Shown here: positions 33,612 to 46,269 of the stretch, piece by piece
Numbering within the stretch: position 1 is the first letter of the stretch
Layout of the letters: every line of letters starts with the position of its first letter
The notes under the pieces: generated by a model
Database searches by the model: none
The model's input: the letters and a program-made list of their open reading frames with translations, nothing else
Told to the model about the DNA's origin: nothing
Program-made: the position numbers and the translations under genes
Assembly: GCA_030063045.1 (NCBI GenBank)
Contig: JAQSEB010000010.1
Span: 1,178,001 to 1,242,000, forward strand
DNA: 64,000 bases
Direction: 5' to 3'
Origin: Pratylenchus scribneri
Taxonomy: Eukaryota > Nematoda > Chromadorea > Rhabditida > Pratylenchidae

Positions 33612-36600
33612 ATGGATTCATTGGAGATGTTAGCAGCAAACACCGAAGTCCCATATCATCGTTCCTCAACAAATTCATGCGAAAATGAGGTTCCATTTTA
33701 TAATAATTTCCATTAAATAATTCCGGTTTTCAGCTCGAAATTAGCCAAGAGCAGCCATCGATCCACACTAATCCATATGTGAATGCGGGATTTGAAGAAT
33801 GTGAAAAGAATGGTGGAGGAGGATCAAAATCGGATCCATTCCTGGCCAAAGGTTGCACAAAAACTTGGCATGGCGGCACTGATGATGGACTTGTTTATGC
33901 AAATTTGTCGGAAATTGCGAGGCGAAAGGAATTGGAAGCGATTGATCGACTTCCATATCCACCTTTTCCGGATGCTACCGCTCAACCATTGTTCATTTTA
34001 TTCTTTTTTTATATAATTAGTAATTCAAATTTTAGGAGGATAATCGCAAATGGTTGGCGAGAATACCGGACCCAGGGTGGGCGGTCCTATTATTTTCATC
34101 CGGAGAATGGAATTTGTCAATGGAAGGTTTCTTCTTATTTTTGGATTAATTTATGGAAATTCCGCCAAAAATTTAGCCACCCAGAAATACAATCATTGGC
34201 CGGGCACTTCTTCAACAATTCGAGTCAAATTCATCATCGCCAAATGAGGCAGTACATGAAAATTGTGCGGCGTCCACATCAGCGGGATCGACAGAATTTT
34301 TTGCGGAAATTCCATTGCATCGGGACATGATGATGAGAAAATCGGAAAATGGACGGCAGGGCAGCAGCAGCAACAATTTTGACATTCACAAATCTGCGGT
34401 TGCCGAATGTTTGGAGAATATGAATACAGCAAAAAAGGTTAAACCCTTAAGTTTTAATTAACTAAAAAGTTTTTCCTATCCAAAAAACAAGTATTTGTCG
34501 GGTCGGTTATCCCCCGGCAAGGGCTTAATCAAGTTGGGGCTGATGGTGAGGGGGCTTTAGTATAATGTATAACCAACCCCCTTAAATCCGAGGAAAGCGG
34601 GAAAAATAAGCAATTTCTTTTTATAGATTATAATAAAAAATCAAAAATTCGAGGTTATCGGCTCGCGCTCACAAATGAAAATTTTAGTCTAAAAAAACAC
34701 CCTTATTATAAAATTTTTTCAAAAAATGGTAAAAAATGCTTATTAGCCCCACCCGAAAAAATTTCTCCAAGCGGATTTTTTCACCCACAAAATTAATCCT
34801 ATTTTATCCCAAAAATTTGTCAACCCAAAATCAGGTTTTTTTCATCATTTTGCAATAATCAAGTATGCAAATAAAATAGGAATTTCAAAAAAAAATTTAA
34901 TCTATCCAGGGATAACCGATACGTACACAAAAACATTGTTTTTCCTTTTAAGTTTTTATTATCCAAAAAACCTTAAAAAACTTTTTTAGGAAATAATGTC
35001 ACACAGTTTGGACGGAGGAATGAATCATCATCAGACCGAATCCGGCAAAGATGATCCGACGACGGCATTATATGACACACCGGCCAATGTTTCAACCCCT
35101 CCTCATCAACATCAGCAACGGGGTGCCCCAATCAAACATGGTCTTTTGGACAAATGCCGGCTAACGGAGAATGGAGTGAAGGTGAAGAGGAAGGATTGGT
35201 GCAGTGCATATGCCTATTTGTACATTGGCCATCTGCTCTTCTATAAGGATCAAAAGTCGGCCGAGAAGACGGGCAAACATTATCCGGCACCAACAGGTTC
35301 AGCTTTTTTTAATGGGGGTTAAATTAATTAATTTTACAAAAAAAAATAAATGAATTTACCCAAAAATTTAACGTCAAAAAATTTAATGGAATTTTTATAA
35401 AATGTAAAAATTATATTTAAAAAACCAAAAAAACACTCCATTTCGTCGCGGAGTCGAACTTCCGTCATAATGGGTAATAAATGCATACGTAAACCAATTG
35501 CACTATTCAAACACTACAGTATAATTTTTTTATTTTTACATACATTTTTTACATTGAAATTAATCAATATTTTTTGAGACTATTTAATTTTGCCACAGAA
35601 AATGCTGGCGACTTAGATTAAATTTGCTAGATTAGGTTTAGGCTTTTAGGCACAGAATAGGATTTAAAAAGGGGAGGTGTCCAATTTGGCCAAGTTTTAA
35701 GGCCTCAAAATATTCGGATTTACAATATGAAATAATTATGAATAAAAATCCACTGATTAATGATGATTCTGCCTGAAATCCTAATAGAGAAAAATGAGAA
35801 ACCTTAAACTTAACTCGAAGAGCCATCCTGCAAGTTTAACCTTAAACATTACCATAAATTTTTCTGTTAAGGTTTTAATGAATTAGAATTTTGGGTTGGG
35901 TTGATCCCAAATTAATTGACATCATAAAATTTATCTAATATTATTAAATTTATTTAAAGATGTGTGCGATCTCCGGAATGCAATAATCAGCTACATTGAA
36001 AATGATAAGCAGAGGGATAAACGACGAAAATACATCATTTCGGTCGGTTTTTGGCAGCAAATTAATGAATTAATTTTAAATATATTTTTTAATTAATTAA
36101 TGAATTAATAAATAAATTAATTAATTTTGTATATTAAATATTAATTTTGAATATATTTTTTAATTAATATCAAATTAATAAATTAATTTAAATATTAAAT
36201 TAATTATTTTAAGCTAATTCTAATTTCCAACACTGAATACAATTTGTCATGCGGCGGCGATGACCATGAAATCCAGGATTGGTACAATGCATTGAGACAG
36301 GCAATCACAACAATGGTAAGGAAAATTCCTAAATTTTATAGACAAAATTAAATTAATTATTTAAAATTAATATTTATAAAAAAGACAATGATTAAATTAT
36401 ATTGCGTGTCATTTGACAATGTCCATCCTTCCCATAGAGTGGAGTGGTCATCAATGATATGATATTTATTTTATTTTTATTAAATGAGTCTTTTTTACAA
36501 AATTGACAAAATAATAAATCATTTTTTATTTTTAAATTTAATGTTATGGGTTATTATATTCAGTCTCCTAAGTAGGGCCCTGGAGAAGGGTCGTCTTGTA

Positions 36601-39600
36601 AAAGTTTTAGGCAGCTTTTTTTTGTTCTCCTAAAGGGAAAAATTTTAGCCATCTTAAATCAGTTGTCTCTGGATGCTTCTCTATACAAAATTTACCCAAA
36701 TTATTTCAAATTCATAAAATTAGTCATTGGATTTGACTAATCAGAGGGTTATCCTATGATTCCCTCACAATTAGAGTAATCTTCTTTTAATATACTTTAT
36801 TTTGTCATAAAGCCACCATAATCCCTATGGATTGATAAAGAGATTCCTTGGGAGGTCTGGTGGCCAAAATCTGGACATAGATAACAGAAAATGGCAATAA
36901 ATATGCCATTAATATTCTTAGCAAAATAATTTATGTCCAAAACAATTTAATTATATTTTTTAGTCCACATCAAAAATTTCCACCATCACAAATCCTCCAA
37001 TTGTGATTGAATACAATGGCAGTTTGCAACGATCAATTCGGCACAAACGCGGGGGAGGAGGAGGGGACAAAGACACATTTGGCACATTTTCCAGCAAATC
37101 CACTCTTCACAATTCCATCAAGTCTCGGCTGAAAACATCGTCCACCAGCAAAAGTGAGTTTTTTTGGAAATATTTATTAAATGTTTAAATATATTTTTGA
37201 AATTTTTAAGCATTTTTTGAAATTTTAAATGAAATTTTTTAGAATATTTGAAATTTTTAAAAATATTTTTTGAAAATTTTTAAAATTTTTAAATATATAT
37301 TTGAAAATTTCTTTAAATTTTTGAAATTTTAAAAATATTTTTGAATTTCTTTAAATTTTTTGAAATTTTAAATGAAATTTTTTAAAATTTTTTGAAATTT
37401 TTAAAATATTTCTGAAAATTTTTTAAAATATATTTTTGAAATTTTTAAACATACTTTGATAATTTTTTAAATATTAATTAAAATTTTGCAGCAATTTCGT
37501 CGGAAGATCATTTATCGGTGTGCACTGAAAATAGCGCAATTGAGAGCAGTCCACCGGCCAAGGCCACAATCATCGAACGCCTGCTGCGTTTCTTCCGCAC
37601 CCGGCCAACCATGGAATCGCTGAGGGAGAAGGGCATTTACAAACGTGAATATTTTTGATTTTTCATAAGTAATTATAAATAAATGGAAAAATTGCCATTT
37701 TAGTCCTTAAATTCCTATGATCTCAATTTGGGAAAAATATAAGATTTAGGTTTTAGGATGATAAAAATATAGAGATCTGGACTTTTTAGGCTAGACTAGA
37801 GCGTTTCGGTTTGGTATAAAACCTTAAAAAAAATAATTTCGTCCATTTTTAATTTCCCCCAGTTGGGTTAAAATAAAAATTAGGCTTAAATTTTAACTTT
37901 TTACAACTTGGGTATTGGGCCTAAAAGGATTGAATTAACGCTAGGTTTCGGGTAAAAAGAATTTTTTTTTTGAAAATTTTCAATCCCAAAAGAGGGACCT
38001 TCCACTTTTGCGCAATTGTGGGTCATGGTTTCGAACCCACTCAGTAGAAGGAAATTATTTTTTTCGGAATTGATAGGTAATTTTATTAACTTTACAGTAT
38101 ATTTCTACACTAAATAGTAAATACAGTAATTCTAGCCTAATTTTAATTTTTTGAATATGAATTAATTGATCAATTAAATTTTGTAGCGGAACCCGTTTTT
38201 GGAAGCACCCTCGGTGAAATTTGCACCCGGGAAAAGTCATTGGTGCCAAAATTCATTACGGAGGTCACCGCGCTGATTGAGCAAAAGGGCATCGACTCGG
38301 ATGGGTCCGTTCCAATTCATTTTTAATAAATTATTTATTTAATTTATTTAGACTTTATCGGGTGAATGGAAATTTGTCGTCAGTCCAAAAAATTCGCTGC
38401 CAAATTGACCAAGGTGGAAAAACAATAAAATTATTTAAAATTAATTAAATCAATTTTTTAAAAAAATATTAAAATTAATTAGAAAAATATTAAAAATAAT
38501 TTAAATTAATCAAAAAATTAAATAATTTAAAATAATTTAAAATTAATTAAAAAATTAAATAATTAAAAATAATTTAATTAAAAAATTAAATAATTAAAAA
38601 TAATTAAAATTAATTAGAAAAATATTATTAAATTTTGACAGATTTCTATGATGCAATGCGCAACGAAGAGGACATCCATGTGTTGAGTGGCGCCCTGAAG
38701 CTATTCCTCCGGGAATTGGGCGAGCCAATTTTTCCAGTCTCAATGCACAAGGATTTTATGTCGGCCATGAGTAAGTTATTTTTAATTACTGTATTTCGTC
38801 TGGAAATGTACTGTAGAATGTATAAAAATTCTTAAAAGCGAAAAAAATAAGTCCGAAAAAATAACTTCCTCTGACAAGGGAATGCTTTTAGTTGACCACG
38901 AGCTTTAGGTTTGATTTAGGTCTTATTTTGTGTAAAATATATGGGTTTATGTTGAAAATTTTAATTTTAGCTGCTAAATGAGCCAACCCGGCCAGATATG
39001 GCCATAAAACCGGATTTTTCGGCTAATTTGGCCATAGTTCATATCTCCCTTTAGGGTTGGCCTAGAATTATGATTTAAACGTTATTTTGTAGAGAATTTA
39101 ACGGGCTATAATATTGGTAAATGTTTCCTAGGCCTAAAATTTTTTTGAAATTTTTTATAGATTTTTTTCCAAATATGGCCAATTTGGCCACTTTTCAATG
39201 GGCCATAACTCGGTTAGAAGGCTAAATTAGGCCATAGCCCAATTATGTTTTTTGATTAATATATCATGAAGAATTACTATGCAAATTTTCAGATTTTTTC
39301 GTTAACTTGAAAATTCCTTGTATTTTGCCCATCCTAGGCCTAGCATTGTGAATTCGCAAAAAATTTCAAGTTAACGAAAAAATCTGAAAATTTGCATAGT
39401 AATTCTTCATGATATATTAATCAAAAAACATAATTGGGCTATGGCCTAATTTAGCCTTCTAACCGAGTTATGGCCCATTGAAAAGTGGCCAAATTGGCCA
39501 TATTTGGAAAAAAATCTATAAAAAATTTCAAAAAAATTTTAGGCCTAGGAAACATTTACCAATATTATAGCCCGTTAAATTCTCTACAAAATAACGTTTA

Positions 39601-41212
39601 AATCATAATTCTAGGCCAACCCTAAAGGGAGATATGAACTATGGCCAAATTAGCCGAAAAATCCGGTTTTATGGCCATATCTGGCCGGGTTGGCTCATTT
39701 AGCAGCTAAAATTAAAATTTTCAACATAAACCCATATATTTTACACAAAATAAGACCTAAATCAAACCTAAAGCTCGTGGTCAACTAAAAGCATTCCCTT
39801 GTGAGCGGATTCGAACCTGTGACCCCCAAATTTTACATAAAAGAATCTACCCTTTAGGCCAAAAATCCGAGATTTTCAATCAAATTTAAATATTAGCCAG
39901 CTCAAACCTAGCCCTAATCTAAACTCTAAGTGGGGAAAATAGACATTTTTATCGATTTTATTTAAATGGGAAATCTGAAAAAGTCCTTTCCTTTTAATAG
40001 ATCTTAACTTCTTTTTTTAGCCAACTTTTTAGAGTCAAATAATAAAAATAAAAAATGGACATAGAGGATGAATAAAATTAATTTTAAAGGGGAATCTGGA
40101 AACAAACGATTCCGATCAATCGATGAGCTGTTGCTGAGGATGCCGCCAGTCAACAAGGAAACATTGCGCGTTTTGATCACACATTTGAATAGGTAGCTTT
40201 ATTTTTGTATTTTTATATTTATTTTTTTAATTTTTTAAATTGTTTTTTAAAATATTATTTTTTAATATAAATATTTTATATTTATTTTTTAATAATTTAA
40301 ATATTTTTTAAAATTATATTAATATTTTTAATTAAATTTGTTTTAGAGTTGCAACAAATTCGGGCAAAAATCGGATGCAAGTGCACAATTTGGCCATCAT
40401 TTTCGGCCCATCACTTTTCTGTTCCGAAGATCGGAGTGGCCATTTGAGGAAGCCAAGCCAGGATAAAGGTGGCAAGGGAGGCGGTGGCAGCAAACGAAAA
40501 TCACTGGACAAGCGTGGTCCGGCCGAAGATGTACAGCAACAGCCAACTGGACCAACACAGAATCTTGCCTATAGAATGTGAGTTTATGGACACAAAAATG
40601 AGTAATTACTTTATGAATTGGGGCCCCTAATTTTTTGATTTTTTTCAAAAATTTTCTTGGTATTTTTAATCAACTAGCTGATTGAGATTGAAAGAAGCAT
40701 TTGAGATTATTTTTTATATTTTACCATCTAATTTCAAATAAAAAATCCTTATAGGTTAAAAGAGAAAACCTCTCATGAATTAGGGTCAAATTTTTTTGAT
40801 TTTGAAAATTATTAAAAGGTTTTTTGCTGGGCATAAATAAATCTGTTATCCATTTTGTCATATCTGCTGCATTTTTGGAAGTTTTTTATTTTCTCATTTT
40901 GTTGAAAAATCCATAAATAATGGTAAAAAATAAGTCGACATATTCTTTCTAAAAGTTGGAAATTGACATTGTAAAAATATGACAAAAATAATACCATGAG
41001 CTCTCTTTGACAGCCATCACCCACATAACCCAGAAAACAATTTTTAAAAAAAGGATAAAAATTTTTGGAATTCATTTTCCTAAGGATTACGATTACAAAT
41101 AAATATTCTATAAAATAATTTCAAATTAATTTCCAGGATTGTTTATGGTCAAATTCTGGAATTTGTTTTGTCCGAAAGCGAACGATTGACAATTTTCCGT
41201 GGGCCAACATGA
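33612..41212 (+). CDS. WW-PH-RhoGAP protein (ARHGAP9/12/15/27 type)
   Basis: The product is a GTPase-activating protein for Rho/Rac-type GTPases, probably acting at membranes. Exons: 33612-33689, 33734-33990, 34036-34126, 34177-34437, 34990-35296, 35960-36042, 36214-36315, 36964-37153, 37492-37644, 38187-38304, 38352-38413, 38642-38770, 40090-40192, 40347-40577, 41137-41212; phases agree and give 746 residues. Residues 118-145 form a WW domain (GWREYRT to CQWKPP). Residues 278-392 form a PH domain ending DWYNALRQAI. Residues from about 508 form the RhoGAP domain: the arginine finger is R550 in GLYRVNG, and NLAIIFGPSL is the other family hallmark. No SH3 domain is seen. A Gly/Lys-rich insert (about 40430-40550) interrupts the GAP domain before its last helices. 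It is the first of six tandem same-strand genes. Confidence 0.9.
34505..34919. mobile_element. Possible inverted-repeat element in RhoGAP intron 4
   Basis: TCGGTTATCCC near 34505 and GGGATAACCGA near 34910 form an 11-bp inverted repeat around about 400 bp. I see no other copy and no clear target duplication. Confidence 0.35.
35440..35515 (-). other. tRNA-like Pol III remnant
   Basis: On the minus strand TAGTGCAATTGG resembles an A box and AGTTCGACTCC a B box at normal spacing. The stems do not pair well, so this is more likely a SINE or a decayed tRNA than a functional tRNA. The rest of the 35297-35959 intron shows nothing recognisable. Confidence 0.35.
37985..38140 (+). mobile_element. Family S SINE-like copy
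   Basis: GGTTTCGAACCCACTCAGTAG and the ACTTTACAGTATATTTCT tail match family S. It is in RhoGAP intron 9. Confidence 0.5.
38790..39870 (-). mobile_element. Family S SINE split by a long palindrome
   Basis: The reverse-strand S body (GTATAAAAATTC to TAACTTCCTCTGA) ends at 38874, and its B-box end (GCGGATTCGAACC) resumes at about 39805. The palindromic element lies precisely between them. Confidence 0.7.
38875..39801. mobile_element. 927-bp element with apparently perfect 438-bp inverted arms
   Basis: The left arm 38875-39312 and right arm 39364-39801 have equal length, and I found no mismatch between them by eye. The spacer is 51 bp. The ends are CAAGGGAATGC and GCATTCCCTTG. TGA flanks both sides (38872-38874 and 39802-39804), consistent with a 3-bp target duplication in a family S SINE. 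It lies in RhoGAP intron 12. No ORF of note is present. Confidence 0.85.
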
Positions 41213-41493
41213 TTGGATGATTACAATAATTGAACGAATGCGAAAAGACGAAAAGAAGAACTGCTCATTTTATTTTGTTTTGATTCCTTTTTTTTCATTC
41301 AAATCCATCCTATAATTAATTTTCTTCTTCCGGCCAATCACACACATTTTCCCATCAAAAAATATTTATTTTAAAATATGCAAGAAAATTAATGTCAATT
41401 TCCCACATTATTATCCAAAAAATTCCACACACCAAAAAACTTTCATACAACCCAAAAAAACATTCAATTCATTGTGTAAAATTTGCATTAAAA

Positions 41494-41499
41494 AATAAA
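41494..41499 (+). other. Poly(A) signal of the RhoGAP gene
   Basis: AATAAA lies 282 bp after the stop and about 108 bp before the next start codon, as in closely spaced nematode operon genes. Confidence 0.5.
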
Positions 41500-41606
41500 T
41501 AAATTTATTTAATAATTTTTTATTTATATTTAAAAAGGATTCAAAAATCCAATTTATTTATTTTAAAATTTCGAATTTAATTTATTAATTTTTAAAAATA
41601 GATTAA

Positions 41607-44600
41607 ATGGATGAATTTGTGCTCTTTGGCAAGGCAGTGGCGGATCCTTTTATACGGGTTGGCCCAATAAGGAAGCCGGTGCTTCTCATGGTGGAATTTT
41701 GTCAAATTCAGGGACCCAGGTGCAGTACATTATACATTTTTTTTCTAATTTAAATCGATTAAATTTATATTTAACTTAAAAAGGGTAGGGTAGGGGGAAG
41801 GTCTGCTGATTTTTGAATCATAGCTCAACGAAACATTGGCCAATTAGGGTAGGCGATATACCATTTAAAAGCCCTAAGTGTTCTCTACAAAATGACCTCT
41901 TTAAATTTTATAAAATTTAGGCTTTAAAAAAGTTACATTTCTTTGAGTATGAGTATAATAAACCCGAATTTGTTTGTTTGGAGGAAAAGCCGCTAATTTT
42001 ACAAATTGTTTTAACATTTCAAAAAACAATTAGAATTGGCCACATTTTAGAGGATATTTTGGGCTTGGCATATCGCCTTCCTGAATTGGTTGCTTCCTTC
42101 CACTAGATATGGCCAAAAGAATGGCTACAAATATTCAATTTTCCTATAAATGTTATATATTTTTAGGCCATTATTTGCACATCCCAAAAATGGTGACTAT
42201 CTACATCATTTCCTTGAAGAAGTTTCCCTCTGGATTATGTGCACGGAAAACATTCATGGCAACTTCTCTTCACTCTACAATCAACAATTGGGCGTCCATG
42301 TTTTGGTGCAATACGCCACAATGTTGGACATAACTGCGAGGGCATTACAGGTATGGTTGTTCATACTTACCATTTTTAACATTTGATATAACCCTAAAGA
42401 ATTAATAGTTCCTAATATTTTTCAAAAATTGATTTAATTTTTTTTCCTAAACAGCAACTAATTTGAGCATAAATCTGAAAAGTTTCCCACCTTATTTTTC
42501 ATTCGGATTAGCGTATTTCGTCTAAAAATTTAATATAGAATTTTTAAAAAAATGCATAACATAAAAATGTTCACCAAGCCTGAAAAAATATCTTCTTCTG
42601 AGCGGTTTTCAGGCCCAAAACCTAAATTTACAAAAAAAAAAAAATGCTAAAACTAGTCATGGCATTTATACTCTCTATTATCTCCATTTCCAAGGGTTTT
42701 AGTTTTCTTAATTAATTGGAAAAAATCCACAATTAATTCTATAAATACAAAAATTGAGTTTTTTTTTTAAATTCGGCATTATACTTCTCAATAAAAAATG
42801 GTAAAATACAACAAAATGGATACTAGTAGCAAATTTTTATTGATCACCGCCTAAAACCCAAAAAACAATTTTTAAAAATTTTTGGGAGCTTAAATTCATA
42901 AAAGAAAATTCCCTATTTATATACTATATTTATAATTTTAAATATTAAAATATTTTATATATTTAAATTAGCGTCCTTTTGCAATTGCGCTGATTTTGCC
43001 GGACCAACCCAGCACGGAATTGACCGTTGCCTTCCAACAAATCATTGCGGAATGTCTTCAACCCCTGCTTTCATGCAATCGAAGCTACATTAGCCAAGTG
43101 ATCGCATTTGCCACCCAATTGATTGAGAGGAGTGAACTGAAGAATTTTCAATCCTATTATTCAACGGCGGGCAATGCCCAACAAATTGTGATCATTTCAA
43201 ACCGGATTAAGGGAATCGTTCAGCAGGTAAATTGGGAGGGGAAAATTCGATAAAATTTGGGGAATATTGAAAATGGCTAAAAATTGTACCGGTTCAAAAA
43301 TTTATCTTAACCCCAAAAATTTATACCCAATCAATAGATTCATCTAGAAGCATCCTTTGATTATGTTTTGGTTTAGGTTTAACCATTTTTATATTCAGTT
43401 TTGAACCAAAAACGAAAACCGTTTTGATCCGTTTAAAACACTTAAATTTTTGAACCAAATAGGTTTTAAACCCTTTAGTACCCTTTAAATTTTGAACCAA
43501 AAACAAAATAGGTCAAAACCCCTATAATTTTTGAACCACAAAACCAAAATCAGTTTAATCCGTTTAAAACCCATTAATTGTTGACCAAACCATAACCAAA
43601 TTATATACCATATTTAATGAGTTTTGACCAGCTCTATCCAATTTTTGGCATATTTGCTTTGTGAATGTGTAGGGACAAACCCTTAAACCATTATCATTAT
43701 TTTGGCCTTATATACTTTTTCGGTCAATTAAATATTTTCCAATGGAAAAATGGCATTAAATTTAAATTTTTAATTGAATTTTCCCATAGTCCAAACCCTG
43801 GTACGACCGGTATATGGCCACAACGGCAGCAGCAACGGCAACAGCGACAGAAAATTGTTGTAATTGTGAATGCGGGGAGAAGGATTTCAGCAAATTCCTT
43901 CAAATACTCGCCAACAAACAAACCACACAATTGACCAATCTCATGGAATTGGCTCCTTGTGTATGTTTTGAACATTTAATTGCCAATTTAAATATAATTT
44001 TTCCATTTAGGTGGGAATAGCCTATTTTGATTCATTGAAATTGGTTTATTCACAATGCATGCAGAGAAGAAATGATAAAATTGCGGGTTTGATGTTTTCC
44101 GGCAATCAAGCTGTGATCAGGTCGGTCAAACATTTTATTTAAAATTTAAATTTTAATTAGTCCTTTTAATTAAATATTTAATTACTTTAATATATGTCCC
44201 TAAAATTTAAATTACCGTATTTTTTCTATTAGTAGCCCCGGAGTTATTAATTTTCAGAGATTTTCTAGAGGGGGTTATTAATAGAGAGAGAAAAATGGAT
44301 GAATAATAATATTTATTCAATAAAATTTCCAACAAATCAGCAGAACATGTTTTTGCGATACAAAACATTTTTTTAAATAATATTTTTGAAATTCAAAAAT
44401 ATTTATGATGCCAAACATGTTTTTACAATTTAGGTCATGCTTTTTCGATTAAAAAAATGTTTTTACCATTCAAAATATGTTTAAAGATATAAAAAATTAG
44501 AAGTTGGAAAAATTTTTTGGAAAAGGGTTATAATTAGATGGGGGTTTCTAATAGAGGGGGGTGAGTAATAGAAGAAATACGATATTGATTTATCTATTTA

Positions 44601-46093
44601 TTTATTAGATCTCAAAATTGAATAAAATTTATTAGTACCAAAAATTTAAATTATTAACTAATTAATTTATTACTCCTTAAAATAAATTATTACTTTATTT
44701 ATTTAAATCCCTAAAATATTTTTTATAGGAGTACATTTGGTGCAAATTCACAAAAATCAGCAGCTGATTGCGATGATGAACGCCCGAATATTGATGATAT
44801 TATGCAACAAATTCCCTATCCAATTGTTGGTGGCTTCTCGGAAAATACGCTCATATCACTTTCATTTCGTCTTGTTAGGGTAAAATTTCACAAATTTAAG
44901 AGAAAATATTAATTTTTTACCTAACTTTTTAACCGTAACAAAATCTGATGAAGCTTTGGATTAGGTTTATGATAAAAATTTTTTGACCTCAAAAATGATG
45001 ATTTTTCGACACAATAAAATCTTTGGAAAATTTTATGATTTAATGAAAAAAATTCTATCCTTTAAATTATTAATATTTAACATTTTTTTAAAATTTATTT
45101 TAGATTTTATACCCACTTTTGGCTGGTGAGAAAATTCTAATTCTTGGATCGCAGCAAAGGGACACAACTGGCATGGATTTGATGTACAAATTGAACAGAA
45201 TTCGGGTTGCCAAACGAATCGACAAAATTGAATGGAATTTCAAATATAATCAGTAAGTTTTGGGAAAAAGTTGAAATTAGAATTTTTCCTACCAAAATCC
45301 ATCATAGTAACCGGAACAAAATTAAAACTCCAGAAAACATACCTTATTTTATTACTAATCCCTTTATTAAACCTCCTCTAAGCGGTCTCTGAAAATTATT
45401 GACCCCTTCACTCTTTATTGGCGAACCCCCCTTCTCTAATTAAAACCCACCCTACCGTATTTTTATGGAGAAAATTGGAATATTTGGTCTCTTTTAAAGG
45501 GTATCTACACTATCTCTATTATTAGAAACCCACTCCAGAGGGTCACTGAAAATTAGTAGCCCCTGGGTTACTAATAGAAGAAATACTGTAGTAGTTTTTA
45601 ATTAACATTTTTTACAAGGGCCGATTCGGAGATGGACCGGGTAAACCAAGTATCCGGTTATTCTTGCAGCCGTGACAAATCAGCGGAATGGATTGGTCCA
45701 CAAGTTGATCATGTAAATTTTAAAAACTTAATTATTTTTAATATTTTTAACACTCTTCAGGACTTGACCATTGTTGATTTGAATAACCACAAAATTCGGT
45801 GCCATCAATACACCGGCCGATTTCTAAGCTGCCTCTCCGGCAATCGACTTTTTCCATCCGAAAATGCAGTGATGGATTTTGTGGCCGCCACCGTGACGGA
45901 CATTTTCCAAATTGTTCTGTTGGCCAAGTCAATTTCGCCCGAATCCGTTGTTGAACATTTTGGACTATGCAAGGAGGATAAACTAATTTTATTCCACAAT
46001 TTGGTTGAGCTGAATTTGACAAAATACATTCGATTGAAAGTGAAAGCCCGGGAAGTTCAACAGAAAATGCCTTTTGTGATTCAACGATTTTAA
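41607..46093 (+). CDS. smcr-8: SMCR8 homolog, longin/DENN-domain subunit of the C9orf72 complex
   Basis: SMCR8 pairs with C9orf72 and acts in autophagy, lysosome and small-GTPase regulation; that role is from the family. Exons: 41607-41719, 42167-42350, 42972-43226, 43790-43960, 44011-44120, 44729-44879, 45104-45252, 45619-45712, 45761-46093; phases agree and give 519 residues, much shorter than the human protein of over 900. Family resemblance lies in the N-terminal longin part (VLLMVEFCQIQGP), in RPFAIALILPDQ, in ILYPLLAGEKILILG at the start of the DENN part, and in VDLNNHKIRCHQYTG near the end. The long disordered middle of vertebrate SMCR8 is missing. An AAAATAG acceptor lies directly before the start, fitting trans-splicing. 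Assigned from remembered family motifs, not from a search. Confidence 0.8.
41815..42120. mobile_element. Family B element outside the minus-strand gene
   Basis: TGAATCATAGCTCAACGAAA opens and ACTAGATATGGCC closes it, with a GGAGGAAAAGCCGC centre. It lies in SMCR8 intron 1 and is the only B copy seen beyond 31 kb. Confidence 0.8.
42530..42625 (-). mobile_element. Family S fragment
   Basis: GCGTATTTCGTCTAAAAATT followed by CTTCTTCTGAGCGG is a decayed reverse-strand S copy in SMCR8 intron 2. Confidence 0.4.
43290..43690. mobile_element. Family C palindromic element, decayed
   Basis: CCCAATCAATAGATTCATC and repeated GAACCAAAAAC or GTTTAAAACC motifs match family C. It lies in SMCR8 intron 3. Confidence 0.6.
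44215..44587. mobile_element. Family F palindromic element, long form
   Basis: TTACCGTATTTTTTCTATTA opens and TAGAAGAAATACGATATT closes it, around a 300-bp AT-rich core. It lies in SMCR8 intron 5. Confidence 0.65.
45452..45592. mobile_element. Family F palindromic element
   Basis: TACCGTATTTTTATGG opens and CTAATAGAAGAAATACTGTA closes it, with TTAGAAACCCACTC inside. It lies in SMCR8 intron 7. Confidence 0.6.
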
Positions 46094-46112
46094 TTCTCCT
46101 TTTTTTTGAATG

Positions 46113-46118
46113 AATAAA
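46113..46118 (+). other. Poly(A) signal of SMCR8
   Basis: AATAAA lies 20 bp after the stop codon and about 150 bp before the next gene. Confidence 0.6.
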
Positions 46119-46269
46119 GATTTTATAACATTTATGTTAATTTTATTAATTGTAAATGTCAATATTTTATATTGTTATAATTATATCAAGCTTTAACTTT
46201 TTATAAAATCAATATATAAAAACCTTTTAGTTCAAGTCAGAAAACACATCAAAAGTTCAAAAGGAAGAA

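Noticed and set aside
35440..35515. Candidate tRNA gene on the minus strand
   Set aside because: A and B box-like motifs exist, but acceptor and T stems do not pair convincingly; kept only as a tRNA-like remnant.
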